From DASZIT01 sp036268775 (lineage in GTDB: Bacteria; Actinomycetota; Acidimicrobiia; Acidimicrobiales; RAAP-2): a stretch of 64,000 bases of DNA. The translations under genes and the position numbers were made by a program. Location of the stretch: assembly GCA_036268775.1 (NCBI GenBank), contig DATATM010000024.1, forward strand, positions 62,001 to 126,000. Reading direction: 5' to 3'. Below, piece by piece: positions 48,903 through 57,604 of the stretch. The notes beneath the pieces are model-generated. The model worked only from the letters and a program-made list of their open reading frames with translations, did no database searches and was not told the DNA's origin. Position 1 is the first letter of the stretch; each line of letters begins with the position of its first letter.

Positions 48903-51572
48903 ATGCAAGCAGAGAACACGACTCGGGCCCTCGGCTCCGCCCGGTTGTGGCTCCTCAAGCAGGTGAACCGGAGATCCCACGAGATCGTTCCGCTGGTCTG
49001 CATCTTCGTGGCGGTGGTGATCGCCAACCTTCCCGGCCTGCTCCACCTGGTCACCAATAATCCCCAGGCCGTCGACGCCTATCTGGGCCCGGGGAAGAGC
49101 GCCTGGCTGCCGGGGCGTCCCTACATCGACCCCAACTCCGCGTTCACCACCCAGACCCTCGGTCACTTGGCCACCCTGGACTGGCTCCATGGCCATATCC
49201 CGTGGTGGAACCCCTACGAGGGGCTCGGGTCGCCACTGGCCGGAGAGATGCAGAGTGGGGCCTTCTTTCCGCCCACCATCCTGCTGCTGTTCCACCAGGG
49301 GATGTTGTATCTCCAGATGCTGCTGGAGACGGCCAGCGGCTGGGCGACCTACCTCCTGGTTCGACGGCTCGGCGTCGGGCGGACGTTCTCCATCGCCGGA
49401 GGGGTGGCTTTCGGCCTGTGCGGATCGTATGCCTGGCTGACCCATGCGCCGGTGCGGCCGATCGTGTTGCTCCCGCTTTCGTTGCTGGGAGTGGAGCGGG
49501 CCCTGACCGCGGCGAGAGAACATCGGCCGGGTGGCTGGCGCCTCCTCGGCGTCGCGCTGGCCTTCTCGATTGTGGCCGGCTTCCCGGAGACGGCCTTGAT
49601 CGACGGCATCTTCGTGGGCTGGTGGGCGTTGGTCCGCATCTCCGGGCCGGGCCGCGACTACTGGCGACCGATGCTGGCCAAGCTGGGCGGCGGCCTCCTG
49701 TCCGGGGTGGCGCTGGCCGCGCCCCTCCTGGTTGCCTTCTTGACCTTTCTCCCTTGGGCCAACATCGGGGGTCACGGTGCCATCGAAGCCAACGCCTCAC
49801 TTCCCCCGGTCGGACTCTCCCAAGTCATCCTTCCTTATTCATTGGGACCCATCTTCGGGTTCCAGGGCGGTGGGGTCATCGCCGGGAATGTCGACGGCAT
49901 CACCGCGGTGTGGGGCAGCGTGGGCGGCTATGTCACCGTGACCCTGCTGGCCGCCGGCTTGGTGGGGCTGGTCGGCCGGCGGAACCGAAGGTTGCGGATC
50001 GGGCTCGGAGCCTGGGTGGCGATCTGCCTCCTCCGGACCTACGGGTTCGCCCCGGTGGTGCACCTGATGGCGGCGATCCCGGGGATCAACTCGACCGCTT
50101 TCTACCGCTACGCCGACGCCTCGTGGGAGCTGTCCCTCGTCATCCTGGCCGTACTCGGCTTGGACGACCTGGCCCGGAACCGAACCCCCCGCAAGGTCCT
50201 GGTGCGGAGCGCGCTGCTCACCGGCGCCCTGGTGGCCTGGGCGGGGCTGGCGGCCTGGTCGGTGATGGGCCCGGCCAAGGCGGTCACCGCCGGTCACCAT
50301 GGGAGCGGCCAGCCCTACGTCATCGCCAGCTGGGTACTGGCCGGGGTGGTGCTGACCGCGCTGGTCGTCGGGAGCTGGCGGTCGGCCCGGAACTCGGGGG
50401 CAGACCTCAACCGCCGCATCCGGAAGAGCAAGCGCCGCGGCCGCATCCTGGCTGCCGCCGCCATCTGTGCCGAGTCCACCCTGCTGCTCGGCTTCACCTA
50501 TGCATCCGCCCCCCAGCCATCGGCGCTGCACCTGGGCTCGGTGACCTGGCTGCAGGCTCACCTGGGCACCTACCGGTTCGCGACGTTGGGCCCGATCCAG
50601 CCCAACTACGGCTCCTTCTTCGGCATCGCCCAGGCCAACACCACCGACCTGCCCATCGCCAAGGACTGGGTCATCTATGTCAACTCCCATCTCGACACCA
50701 ACTCCCCCACCCTCATCTTCACCGGCGCCGCCACCATCGACCCCGCGGCGGAGTCACCGGCCGACGAATTCACCTCGCACCTGGCCAACTTCGAAGCCAT
50801 CGGGGTGCGCTACGTGGTCACCAACGCCAACGGCCTGGATGTCGTCGGCTCCCGGTTCCCGACCGCCGGCACCCCGCCCTGGCCGGCCGGCCCCCGGGTC
50901 GTCTACCGGGACAGCTTCGCGGAGATCTGGCAGCTCCCGGATCCTGCCCCCCTCTTCTCACTCCTCCCGGCTTTCCCGAAGAACTCGGTGGACACCAGCT
51001 TCGTCGGTGCCAATTGCTCGGTCACCGGCCAGGGCTTCGATCAGGCCACGGTGACCTGCTCGCGTCCCTCGGTCCTCCTGCGCCAGGTCGAGTACATCCC
51101 CGGTTGGTCGGCCAGCGTCAACGGGACGTCGGTGCCGGTGAGCCAAGTCCCGTTCGGGCCCCCCGGCCTCTTCCAGGAGATCGCGGTGCCCGCCGGCACC
51201 TCGACCATCCAGTACACCTTCCTGCCTCCGGACGAGTTCCCCGCCTTCGTCGCCGCCTTCCTGGCCCTGGTCGCCATCATCGGATCCTTCCTGGTCACCT
51301 CGGGTCGCTTCCGGGTCCGGCGACCCCGCTTGGCCCAACTCGCAGCGATCCGGAGGTCCCGCAACCGGCCCGCCCCCCCGGCTCCCCGGCATCGGCTGAG
51401 CACCCAAGCCAAGGCCCGGGAAACCCGGGTGGCCCGGCCGCCTCAACACCGGATGAGCGGTGCACGGAGGCGGGGGGCCGCCCCTCCAGCCGGCGAGGGC
51501 AAGACCGAGGGCTCGGGGAACGGCGGCAACACCGGCAACGGCAAGAAGGGCGGGACCGGGACCACCACCTGA
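48903..51572 (+). CDS. YfhO-like polytopic membrane protein
   Basis: An 889-residue membrane protein with about 12-13 hydrophobic helices, the first at 28-46, and a large extracytoplasmic part between about 535 and 770. The early loop contains WWNPYEGLGSPLAGEMQSGAFFPP, a pattern of the YfhO family of GT-C-like proteins (cited only in part: NPYEGLGSPL, QSGAFFPP). YfhO relatives take part in glycosylation of surface polymers such as lipoteichoic acid. The C-terminal 100 residues are basic and Gly-rich and probably cytoplasmic. The gene is divergent from the GNAT gene and lies amid glycosyltransferase genes. Confidence 0.8.
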   Translation: MQAENTTRALGSARLWLLKQVNRRSHEIVPLVCIFVAVVIANLPGLLHLVTNNPQAVDAYLGPGKSAWLPGRPYIDPNSAFTTQTLGHLATLDWLHGHIPWWNPYEGLGSPLAGEMQSGAFFPPTILLLFHQGMLYLQMLLETASGWATYLLVRRLGVGRTFSIAGGVAFGLCGSYAWLTHAPVRPIVLLPLSLLGVERALTAAREHRPGGWRLLGVALAFSIVAGFPETALIDGIFVGWWALVRISGPGRDYWRPMLAKLGGGLLSGVALAAPLLVAFLTFLPWANIGGHGAIEANASLPPVGLSQVILPYSLGPIFGFQGGGVIAGNVDGITAVWGSVGGYVTVTLLAAGLVGLVGRRNRRLRIGLGAWVAICLLRTYGFAPVVHLMAAIPGINSTAFYRYADASWELSLVILAVLGLDDLARNRTPRKVLVRSALLTGALVAWAGLAAWSVMGPAKAVTAGHHGSGQPYVIASWVLAGVVLTALVVGSWRSARNSGADLNRRIRKSKRRGRILAAAAICAESTLLLGFTYASAPQPSALHLGSVTWLQAHLGTYRFATLGPIQPNYGSFFGIAQANTTDLPIAKDWVIYVNSHLDTNSPTLIFTGAATIDPAAESPADEFTSHLANFEAIGVRYVVTNANGLDVVGSRFPTAGTPPWPAGPRVVYRDSFAEIWQLPDPAPLFSLLPAFPKNSVDTSFVGANCSVTGQGFDQATVTCSRPSVLLRQVEYIPGWSASVNGTSVPVSQVPFGPPGLFQEIAVPAGTSTIQYTFLPPDEFPAFVAAFLALVAIIGSFLVTSGRFRVRRPRLAQLAAIRRSRNRPAPPAPRHRLSTQAKARETRVARPPQHRMSGARRRGAAPPAGEGKTEGSGNGGNTGNGKKGGTGTTT

Positions 51573-51630
51573 CCGGGTGGTCAGCGGGGGGCGGGGCCTC
51601 CAGGTTCCAGTGTCGGCTGGCCCGGCAATA

Positions 51631-51972
51631 TCAGCCGCCACCGTCGTCGATGGGAAGCACGGTGAAGCGGCGGAAGTCTTCGGGGTCGGCGTGGGGCATC
51701 CGGACGGACGCCTTGTCGGGGTAGGGATGCCACCCGTGCAGGAGAGCGATCCCCGACCCGGCGTTGCGGACGCCGAGGGCGACATAGAGGACATCGTTCT
51801 CGAACTCGTAGACAGCCCGGCCGCCGCCCAGGCTGGCGCGGTGTTTCTCGACCGGGTCGTCGGCCAGCGACGGGATCAGCAGCGGGCGGAGGCTGGTGCG
51901 CAGCCCCTCCTCGGCGATCCGGGCGGCGCGGCCCGATGAGCGCACCGCCGAGAAGGTGGCTCCGGCCAGCAC
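51631..51972 (-). CDS. Conserved hypothetical protein, probably frameshifted at its 5' end
   Basis: The frame from GTG 51972 encodes 113 residues (ARIAEEGLRTSLRPLLIPSL, VLYVALGVRNAGSGIALLHGWH, DPEDFRRFTVLP), a pattern I associate with actinobacterial membrane-anchored hypothetical proteins. The N-terminal part is missing from this frame. In another frame ATG 52022 opens MANWATIASFATAGG, a plausible beginning. The two frames meet at a run of six G at about 51979-51984, where one added base would join them. A TATCGT box lies 9 nt before ATG 52022. The C-terminus also seems short for the family. Function unknown. Confidence 0.55.
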   Translation of the reverse strand: MLAGATFSAVRSSGRAARIAEEGLRTSLRPLLIPSLADDPVEKHRASLGGGRAVYEFENDVLYVALGVRNAGSGIALLHGWHPYPDKASVRMPHADPEDFRRFTVLPIDDGGG

Positions 51973-52080
51973 CGGGTTCCCCCCGCGGTGGCGAACGACG
52001 CGATCGTTGCCCAGTTGGCCATTGCGATTGCACGATAGCCAGCCGTCGTCGGCCGCCGCTGGCCGTCGGGTACGCCCGAC

Positions 52081-53970
52081 TCAGGCGGGGTCGGGCGCCG
52101 GCTCCATCAGGCCCCCCACCAGCGCCAGCCAGATGGCGTCCTCATCCGGCGGCCGCAAGGGGCAGAACGGCTCCAGCCGACCGAGGTTGCGGTTGTAGAA
52201 GGGATCGTCGGTGTGCAACACCTGGAGCCAACTCCGCAAGAATTGCTGGTAGTCGTGCTGATACCCGGAGAGCCCCCGGCTGACCGACTCGTAGTGGATC
52301 AATTTGGCGTGGGGGGTGTAGAGGATCCGGTACCCGGCCTGCCGCATCCGGATGCAGAAATCCACATCGTTGAAGCCGACCGCGTAGGACTCGTCGAATC
52401 CGTGGAGCTCCTCGAACACCTCCCGGCGGACCAGCATGCAGGCGGCGGTCACCGCGCTGTACTCCTTGACGATGAGGTCCCAGCCGAAGTACCCCATCTC
52501 CCCCTCGGGCATGCCGGCAAACAGGTGTCCGGCAACGCCCCCCAGCCCGAGCACCACCCCGGCGTGCTGCACGCTGCCGTCGGGGTAGAGCAGGCGGGCC
52601 CCCACCGCCCCGACGTCCGGCCGCTGGCCCAACTCGACCAGGGCGTGGAGCCACCCCGGGGATGACGCCTCGATGTCGTTGTTGAGGAACAGCAGCATGT
52701 CGGTGTCGCAGGTCTTGGCGGCCAGGTTGTTGATGGCCGACCAGTTGAAGGGGCCGGGATACTCGAGGACCCGGGTGGCGGGGCGGGTTGCCAGCTGTTG
52801 GCGGAGCGCCTGGGTCTCCGGCTCGGTGCTGCCGTTGTCGATCAGCACCACCTCGGTGATCGGGTAGCCGGGGGCCCGGTCCAGCGAGGCGAGGCAGGCC
52901 ACTGTCAGGGCTGCCTGGTCGCGGAACGGCATGATGATGCTGACGGTGGGCGAGCCATCGATCCGGCGGCGCACGTGGTAGGCACCCTGGAACGGCCCGC
53001 CGTCGACTTCGCCGTTGATCCCCTGGCGGATCACCGCGTCCTCCACCGCCCGCCGACTGGCCAGGTGGGCCCACGGCTTGGCCTCGGAGTCACCCGCTGC
53101 CGAGCCGGCCACCACCCGCCAGTGATAGAGGACTCTCGGGATGTGCACGATCCGGCGCGCCTGCTCGGTGGCCCGCAACATCAAATCGAAATCCTGGCTG
53201 CCGTCGAACTCCGGCCGGAACCCGCCGATCCGGCGGATCAGGTCGTGTCGGATGGCGGTGACATGTCCGAGGTAGGGAAACGACAGCAGCATGTCGGGAT
53301 CCCAGTCCGGCTTGAAATGGGGCTGGCAGGGACGGTCCAACTCGTCGAGCTTGTCCTCGTCGGTGTAGATGACGTCCACCTCGGCTTCGGCCATCACCAC
53401 CGCGGCGATCTCGGCGAGGGCCTCCGGGTCGAGGAGGTCGTCGTGGTCGAGGAGGACGACGAATTCACCGGTGGCGGCGGTGAGTGCCCGATTGGTGGCC
53501 CGGGAGATGCCGCCGTTCTGTTCGAGAGCCATCGCCCGGATACGGGGATCCCCAGCCGCCATCTCCGCCATCGTGGCGGTCAACTCGGGGTCCCCGGAAC
53601 CGTCGTCACACAGGCACAGCTCCCAGTGGCTATAGGTCTGGTTGACCACCGACTGGACGGCCTCCCGGAAGTACCAGAGGGACGGCCGGTAGACGGGGAC
53701 CACCAGGCTCAACAACGGGCCGTCAGTGGGAAGGTCGCGGAGATCGACGCTCTCGGACCGCAGCTCGTTGTGCAGGTGGAGCCAGTGCCAGTAGGCCGGG
53801 GGGAACAGGGCGGCGTGGAGCCCCCAAGGCTCCACCCGGGTGCTGACTTCGGGGAGGGGTGACGATTCGGTGTACTTGTCCGCCATCCAACCGAGTGCGT
53901 CCACGATTTCGCCGTCCACCGACGTCGATTCTGGCACGGGGTCCGGGGATGGGCGGTCAGGGGTCGACAT
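52081..53970 (-). CDS. Tandem GT2 glycosyltransferase
   Basis: A 629-residue protein with two consecutive GT-A domains. The first (about 85-300) shows LSLVVPVYRPSLWYFREAV, CLCDDGSGD and LDHDDLLDPEAL with its DxD. The second (about 340-590) shows VSIIMPFRDQ, VLIDNGSTEPET and FLNNDIEASSPGWL, ending with the GFDESYAVGFNDVDFCIR acceptor block. Such double GT2 enzymes build repeating units of surface polysaccharides, each domain adding one sugar. There is no membrane segment. The gene is divergent from the coiled-coil/GT gene pair at 54.3 kb. Confidence 0.87.
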   Translation of the reverse strand: MSTPDRPSPDPVPESTSVDGEIVDALGWMADKYTESSPLPEVSTRVEPWGLHAALFPPAYWHWLHLHNELRSESVDLRDLPTDGPLLSLVVPVYRPSLWYFREAVQSVVNQTYSHWELCLCDDGSGDPELTATMAEMAAGDPRIRAMALEQNGGISRATNRALTAATGEFVVLLDHDDLLDPEALAEIAAVVMAEAEVDVIYTDEDKLDELDRPCQPHFKPDWDPDMLLSFPYLGHVTAIRHDLIRRIGGFRPEFDGSQDFDLMLRATEQARRIVHIPRVLYHWRVVAGSAAGDSEAKPWAHLASRRAVEDAVIRQGINGEVDGGPFQGAYHVRRRIDGSPTVSIIMPFRDQAALTVACLASLDRAPGYPITEVVLIDNGSTEPETQALRQQLATRPATRVLEYPGPFNWSAINNLAAKTCDTDMLLFLNNDIEASSPGWLHALVELGQRPDVGAVGARLLYPDGSVQHAGVVLGLGGVAGHLFAGMPEGEMGYFGWDLIVKEYSAVTAACMLVRREVFEELHGFDESYAVGFNDVDFCIRMRQAGYRILYTPHAKLIHYESVSRGLSGYQHDYQQFLRSWLQVLHTDDPFYNRNLGRLEPFCPLRPPDEDAIWLALVGGLMEPAPDPA

Positions 53971-54131
53971 GGGGCGGTTGGGGCTGGCGGGGAGGTCTCG
54001 AAGCTACCACGAGGCCCCCGGCGGTCCGGCCCCATTTCCGACCATTTTGGGCTCCCGTCGGCCCCACCTGGGGGGTTTCCGATGCGGTCGCACCCGGCGG
54101 GGCATCAACGAGGAAGGTGACTAATTACGGG

Positions 54132-54137
54132 TACAAT
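54132..54137 (+). promoter_or_regulatory. -10 box TACAAT upstream of the coiled-coil gene
   Basis: TACAAT matches five of six bases of the consensus in an AT-rich patch of the 292-bp divergent gap (53971-54262). No -35 is visible. The leader would be about 120 nt, ending in a strong AGGAGGGT site before GTG 54263. Apart from this the gap shows nothing recognisable. Confidence 0.4.
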
Positions 54138-54262
54138 CCGCAGGTCGATCGGGTGGCAGGCCCACAGGCCGGCCCCCTCGGGAACCACCGGCGACAGACT
54201 GCGACGATACCCGAGCGCCCGGTGAAGGCCACGCGTGCTGGCAAAGAAAGGAGGGTCACATC

Positions 54263-54811
54263 GTGGGAAAACCTGGGCTCGACCCGAAAGAGTTTCTCGA
54301 GCGTCTCAAGGCAGAACACCAGGTGCTCCACTGGGAGCCTCTCCCTCCGTCCCAACCCAACCCCTCCTCCGGGGGTGAGCAGTCCCGCAGCGGGAGCTCC
54401 CTCGACTACCTCCACAAGCACTGGGCCCTGCCCGATTCCTTCCAGCCCGCCGACGCCGGCGGTGGGGTCAAGGGCCGCCTGGTGGCGCTGTTCGGTCGGC
54501 TGACCTACCGGGTCCTCGGTCGGTACTTCCGGGAGGAACGGGAGCTCCTCGGCCACGTCGTCCGAATCAGTGAAGCCCTCGAACGCCGGTGTGACGCCCT
54601 GACCCTCCGGGTCCAGGAGATGAACCTCGAGATGGTCCGGCGTCAGGTCGCCGAAGCCGAGAACCAGGCCCTCCTGGCCGCCTGGCTCCACGCCGAATCA
54701 CCCCGGACCACCGGGGGCGTCACCTCGATCTCCTCCACCCTCGCCCAACGCAACAAGGCGGCCGCCGCCGCGCTGGCTGCCGTCAACGAGGCCACTGAAC
54801 GCACCCGATGA
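54263..54811 (+). CDS. Hypothetical coiled-coil protein of the glycan locus
   Basis: A 182-residue soluble protein with a polar, Pro/Ser-rich first half and a helical second half (RLTYRVLGRYFREERELLGH, ISEALERRCDALTLRVQEMN). The helical segment looks like the coiled-coil linkers that accompany glycosyltransferases in polysaccharide loci and measure chain length or hold complexes together; this is only a resemblance. The GTG start has AGGAGGGT at ideal distance. The next gene, a glycosyltransferase, follows after 58 bp. Confidence 0.6.
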   Translation: MGKPGLDPKEFLERLKAEHQVLHWEPLPPSQPNPSSGGEQSRSGSSLDYLHKHWALPDSFQPADAGGGVKGRLVALFGRLTYRVLGRYFREERELLGHVVRISEALERRCDALTLRVQEMNLEMVRRQVAEAENQALLAAWLHAESPRTTGGVTSISSTLAQRNKAAAAALAAVNEATERTR

Positions 54812-54869
54812 CCCCGGACCGAACGTCACCACGTCCCCTCGGGGGACGAAGCCGGGACCGTCTGCCGAC

Positions 54870-56123
54870 GTGAGTGACGATCGACCGCTGATCGCCGTCC
54901 TCACCACCCGGTGGGAGTCGAAGACGGAGGCCGGCTGGGCCACCCGCCAAGTCGCCGGCGCCCTGGCCTGCGCCGTCGACGTCCATGTGATCACCCCGCA
55001 GGGCTCGAGTCCCCGCCAACGCACCGACAGTGTGTTCACCGTCCACGAAATGGGCACCCCGAGCGGGGCGTCGGCGGAGATCCGCCGGGATCTCCTCATC
55101 GAGGCCATCTCCGAGACCGGATCGGGGGCGGCCCCCCGATTGCTCCCCGAGTTCGGCCGCCTGCTCGACCGGGACCTGATGGACGGCTGGAAGGGTGCCT
55201 CGGATCTCATCTCCGGACTCCAACCCGACATCGTGGTCATCGCCGGCCACCAGCTGGTCGGCGCCCTCGACGCGGTGGACCGGGTGGCCCCCCAGGTGCC
55301 GGTGGTGTTGCTGGCGTTGGGGACCGACCTCAACAGCGTGGCCTTCCCCCATTTCGGTCGGGTCTTCGACCGCGCCCAGGTCGTCCTGACCATCACCGAG
55401 ACCGAGCGGCTGGCCATCATCGAGCACCACGGCGGTGCCGATCGGGTCCACTGCGTCGGGGCCCCGTTGGCCGCCAATCCCAGCTCCCTCAACGAGCCCA
55501 ACACCTGGGTGGGGAAGACCGACTACGTCTTCGTCATCACCAGCACCAAGACCCACGCCGACGAGGAGCCGGTGGCGCTGGCCCGGTTGGTCCGCCTCCG
55601 CTTCCCCGAGCATCCGGTCGGCATTTCCGCCACCGACGCCTTCAGCGTCTGGCACCAGGGACGGCTGGGAGAAGGATGGCCGGTGGAACGATCCAGCGAC
55701 CTCGCCCGGCTCATGGCCTGGGCTCGGGTGGTGGTCGATCTCCGGCCCGGCCCCCTCTTCGGCCGCCGCTGCGTCGACTCCCTCCTCTACGGGACCCCGA
55801 TCATCGTCCCCGGCAACTCCCGGGCCCGGGAGCACGCCGAACTGGGGGGCGGGGGCCTCTGGTTCGACACCCCCGGCGAGCTGGCCTGGTGTGTGGAGGC
55901 GATGCTCGACCCCGAGGTCCGCGCCGCCTTCAGCGCCCAGGGCCAGGCCTACGCCGAGGAGGCCTATGGCTCGACCGACGGGTTCATCCAGCGGGTGCTG
56001 ATCGCCACCGGCAACGCCTCTACCGGCGACGGGGTGACCGGTCTCGGTGGAACGCTGGGTCTCGGTGGGAACCCCGGCCTCGGCGGCGGGGACGCCACCG
56101 CCCGGCTCCCGATCACCGCCTGA
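54870..56123 (+). CDS. Glycosyltransferase, GT-B fold (GT4-like)
   Basis: A 417-residue protein with a two-domain GT-B pattern. The N-terminal domain has LIAVLTTRWESKTEAGWATRQ and DIVVIAGHQLVGAL; the C-terminal nucleotide-binding domain shows VVVDLRPGPLFGRRCVDSLLYGTPIIVPGNS, cited here in parts (RPGPLFGRR, SLLYGTPIIVP), with the acidic residue region replaced by EHAELGGGGLWF. This is a divergent GT4-like enzyme; donor and acceptor are unknown. A Gly-rich tail of about 40 residues closes the protein. It follows the coiled-coil gene and ends 34 bp from the convergent ppx/gppA gene. Confidence 0.7.
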   Translation: MSDDRPLIAVLTTRWESKTEAGWATRQVAGALACAVDVHVITPQGSSPRQRTDSVFTVHEMGTPSGASAEIRRDLLIEAISETGSGAAPRLLPEFGRLLDRDLMDGWKGASDLISGLQPDIVVIAGHQLVGALDAVDRVAPQVPVVLLALGTDLNSVAFPHFGRVFDRAQVVLTITETERLAIIEHHGGADRVHCVGAPLAANPSSLNEPNTWVGKTDYVFVITSTKTHADEEPVALARLVRLRFPEHPVGISATDAFSVWHQGRLGEGWPVERSSDLARLMAWARVVVDLRPGPLFGRRCVDSLLYGTPIIVPGNSRAREHAELGGGGLWFDTPGELAWCVEAMLDPEVRAAFSAQGQAYAEEAYGSTDGFIQRVLIATGNASTGDGVTGLGGTLGLGGNPGLGGGDATARLPITA

Positions 56124-56157
56124 CTCACCCCCGGCGCTGCGGCAGTGGGCCGCCGGC

Positions 56158-57087
56158 TCAGCCGGTCAACAGGCTGGCGGCCAGGCCGTCGAGAATGTCG
56201 GCTTCCGACACCAGGCACTCCTCCAGCTTGAGCCGTTCCATCACCAGGCTCAAGATCATCGCACCCCCGACGATGATGTCCTCCCGGCCCTTGACCATCC
56301 CGGTGCGGGCCAATCGGGCGGCCCGGTCCTCAGAGGCGAGGGTCCGATACCAGGAGGACACCTGGTCGCGGGTCAGCACCGAGTGGTGCACCCGGTCCCG
56401 GTCGTAGGTCTCCAGTCCCTGGGCCAGCGACGAGAGGGTGGTGACGGTGCCGGCCAGACCCACCAGCCGGTGGGGGTCGGAGAAGCGGGGGTGGGCGTCG
56501 ATGGCCGATTCCAACATCTCGGCCACCATGGCTTCGGCCGCCGCCAGTTCTTCCGGGAGCGGCGGGTCAGAGAACAGGTAGCGCTCGGACAGCCGCACGC
56601 AACCCATCTGCAACGAGACGACGTCGATATCCGGGTCGCCGGGGCCGGACCCGGCCACCAACTCGGTCGAGCCTCCTCCGATGTCGAGCACCAGGAACGG
56701 CCCGTCGCGAGGATCGAGGTCGGCGACCGCCCCCGCCATCGACAACGATCCCTCCTCCTTCCCGGTCAACAGCTCGGGGGTCACCCCGGTGGCCTCGGCG
56801 GCGGCAGCCAGGAACACCGATCCGTTGGCGGCATCGCGGGCCGCCGAGGTCGCCGCCATCCGGGACCGGACCACCCCCAGTCGGGTCGACACCTCCCGGA
56901 ACTCCCGCAACACCGCCACACATCGGCCAATGGCCTCACTCGACAGCTGCCCGGTGGCATCGACCCCTTCTCCCAGCCGGGTGATCCGCATCAATCGTTC
57001 GAGCGGCCGACCCTGCGGGTCAACCACCAGCAGACGGGTCGAGTTGGTACCACAGTCGATCGCCGCCACCGGCCCCGGGGAGTTCAC
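56158..57087 (-). CDS. Exopolyphosphatase / pppGpp phosphatase family (Ppx/GppA)
   Basis: A 309-residue member of the ASKHA-fold Ppx/GppA family. The phosphate-binding loop AAIDCGTNSTRLLVVD is at the N-terminus, the catalytic region with SVFLAAAAEATG and the second loop FLVLDIGGGSTELV are intact. The protein is of the short type that lacks the C-terminal HD domain, as in the mycobacterial Ppx proteins. It hydrolyses polyphosphate ends and/or pppGpp. It is the last gene of the block eno-FtsB-like-DUF501-ppx. Confidence 0.87.
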   Translation of the reverse strand: MNSPGPVAAIDCGTNSTRLLVVDPQGRPLERLMRITRLGEGVDATGQLSSEAIGRCVAVLREFREVSTRLGVVRSRMAATSAARDAANGSVFLAAAAEATGVTPELLTGKEEGSLSMAGAVADLDPRDGPFLVLDIGGGSTELVAGSGPGDPDIDVVSLQMGCVRLSERYLFSDPPLPEELAAAEAMVAEMLESAIDAHPRFSDPHRLVGLAGTVTTLSSLAQGLETYDRDRVHHSVLTRDQVSSWYRTLASEDRAARLARTGMVKGREDIIVGGAMILSLVMERLKLEECLVSEADILDGLAASLLTG

Positions 57088-57106
57088 CTGAACTTGCTAC
57101 CACGCC

Positions 57107-57604
57107 TCAGGACGGGTGGAGACCGATCCGCACCGCGGTCCACTCCCCAACCGGGTCGTCGGCGCCGGTCATCCACCAGGCGAGATGGGCGTGGAGGCAC
57201 TTCACCCCCTGCCGGGTACCGCCCACCCCTCCCGACGGTCTCGGGCCGACGTGGTCCTCGGGGATCAGCGCGTCCCGCTCCTCGGCGTAGCGAGCATGGG
57301 CGGCAGCCAGCACGTCGCCAGGGATGGCGGCTTCGGCCTGGCGGACCCCTCCCGAGGACTCGAGGTGGCCGACCGCCTCCCGCAGGGCCGGATCCACCAG
57401 CCAGTACCGGGTGGGCATCGGGGTGCCGTCGTGGAGGAAGGGGGCATTGGCAATGACCGCCGGTCCCCCGTCGGCGGCCCGGACCACCACTTCGAAGGCC
57501 CCGGCCGGTGGTCGGCCCAACAGCTGGGTGACCAAGGCGTGGTCGTCAGGCGCTTCGCGGTCGGCTCGGGGACCGTTCGGGTCACCCGGCGACGCCGGGC
57601 TCAT
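57107..57604 (-). CDS. DUF501 family protein
   Basis: A 165-residue soluble protein that fits DUF501 from about residue 22 on (VTQLLGRPPAGAFEVVVRAADG, TPMPTRYWLVDPALREAV, VGGTRQGVKCLHAHLAWWM). The conserved Cys-His pair (CLHAH) could bind a metal, though the role is unknown. The family is almost always found between an FtsB/DivIC-like gene and ppx, as here. The ATG overlaps the stop of the upstream gene (ATGA). Confidence 0.87.
   Translation of the reverse strand: MSPASPGDPNGPRADREAPDDHALVTQLLGRPPAGAFEVVVRAADGGPAVIANAPFLHDGTPMPTRYWLVDPALREAVGHLESSGGVRQAEAAIPGDVLAAAHARYAEERDALIPEDHVGPRPSGGVGGTRQGVKCLHAHLAWWMTGADDPVGEWTAVRIGLHPS

Noticed and set aside
49202..51724. 840-codon open frame on the plus strand in a second frame of the YfhO-like gene
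   Set aside because: Arg/Pro/Gly-rich composition typical of a shifted frame in GC-rich DNA; the YfhO-like frame has proper membrane helices.
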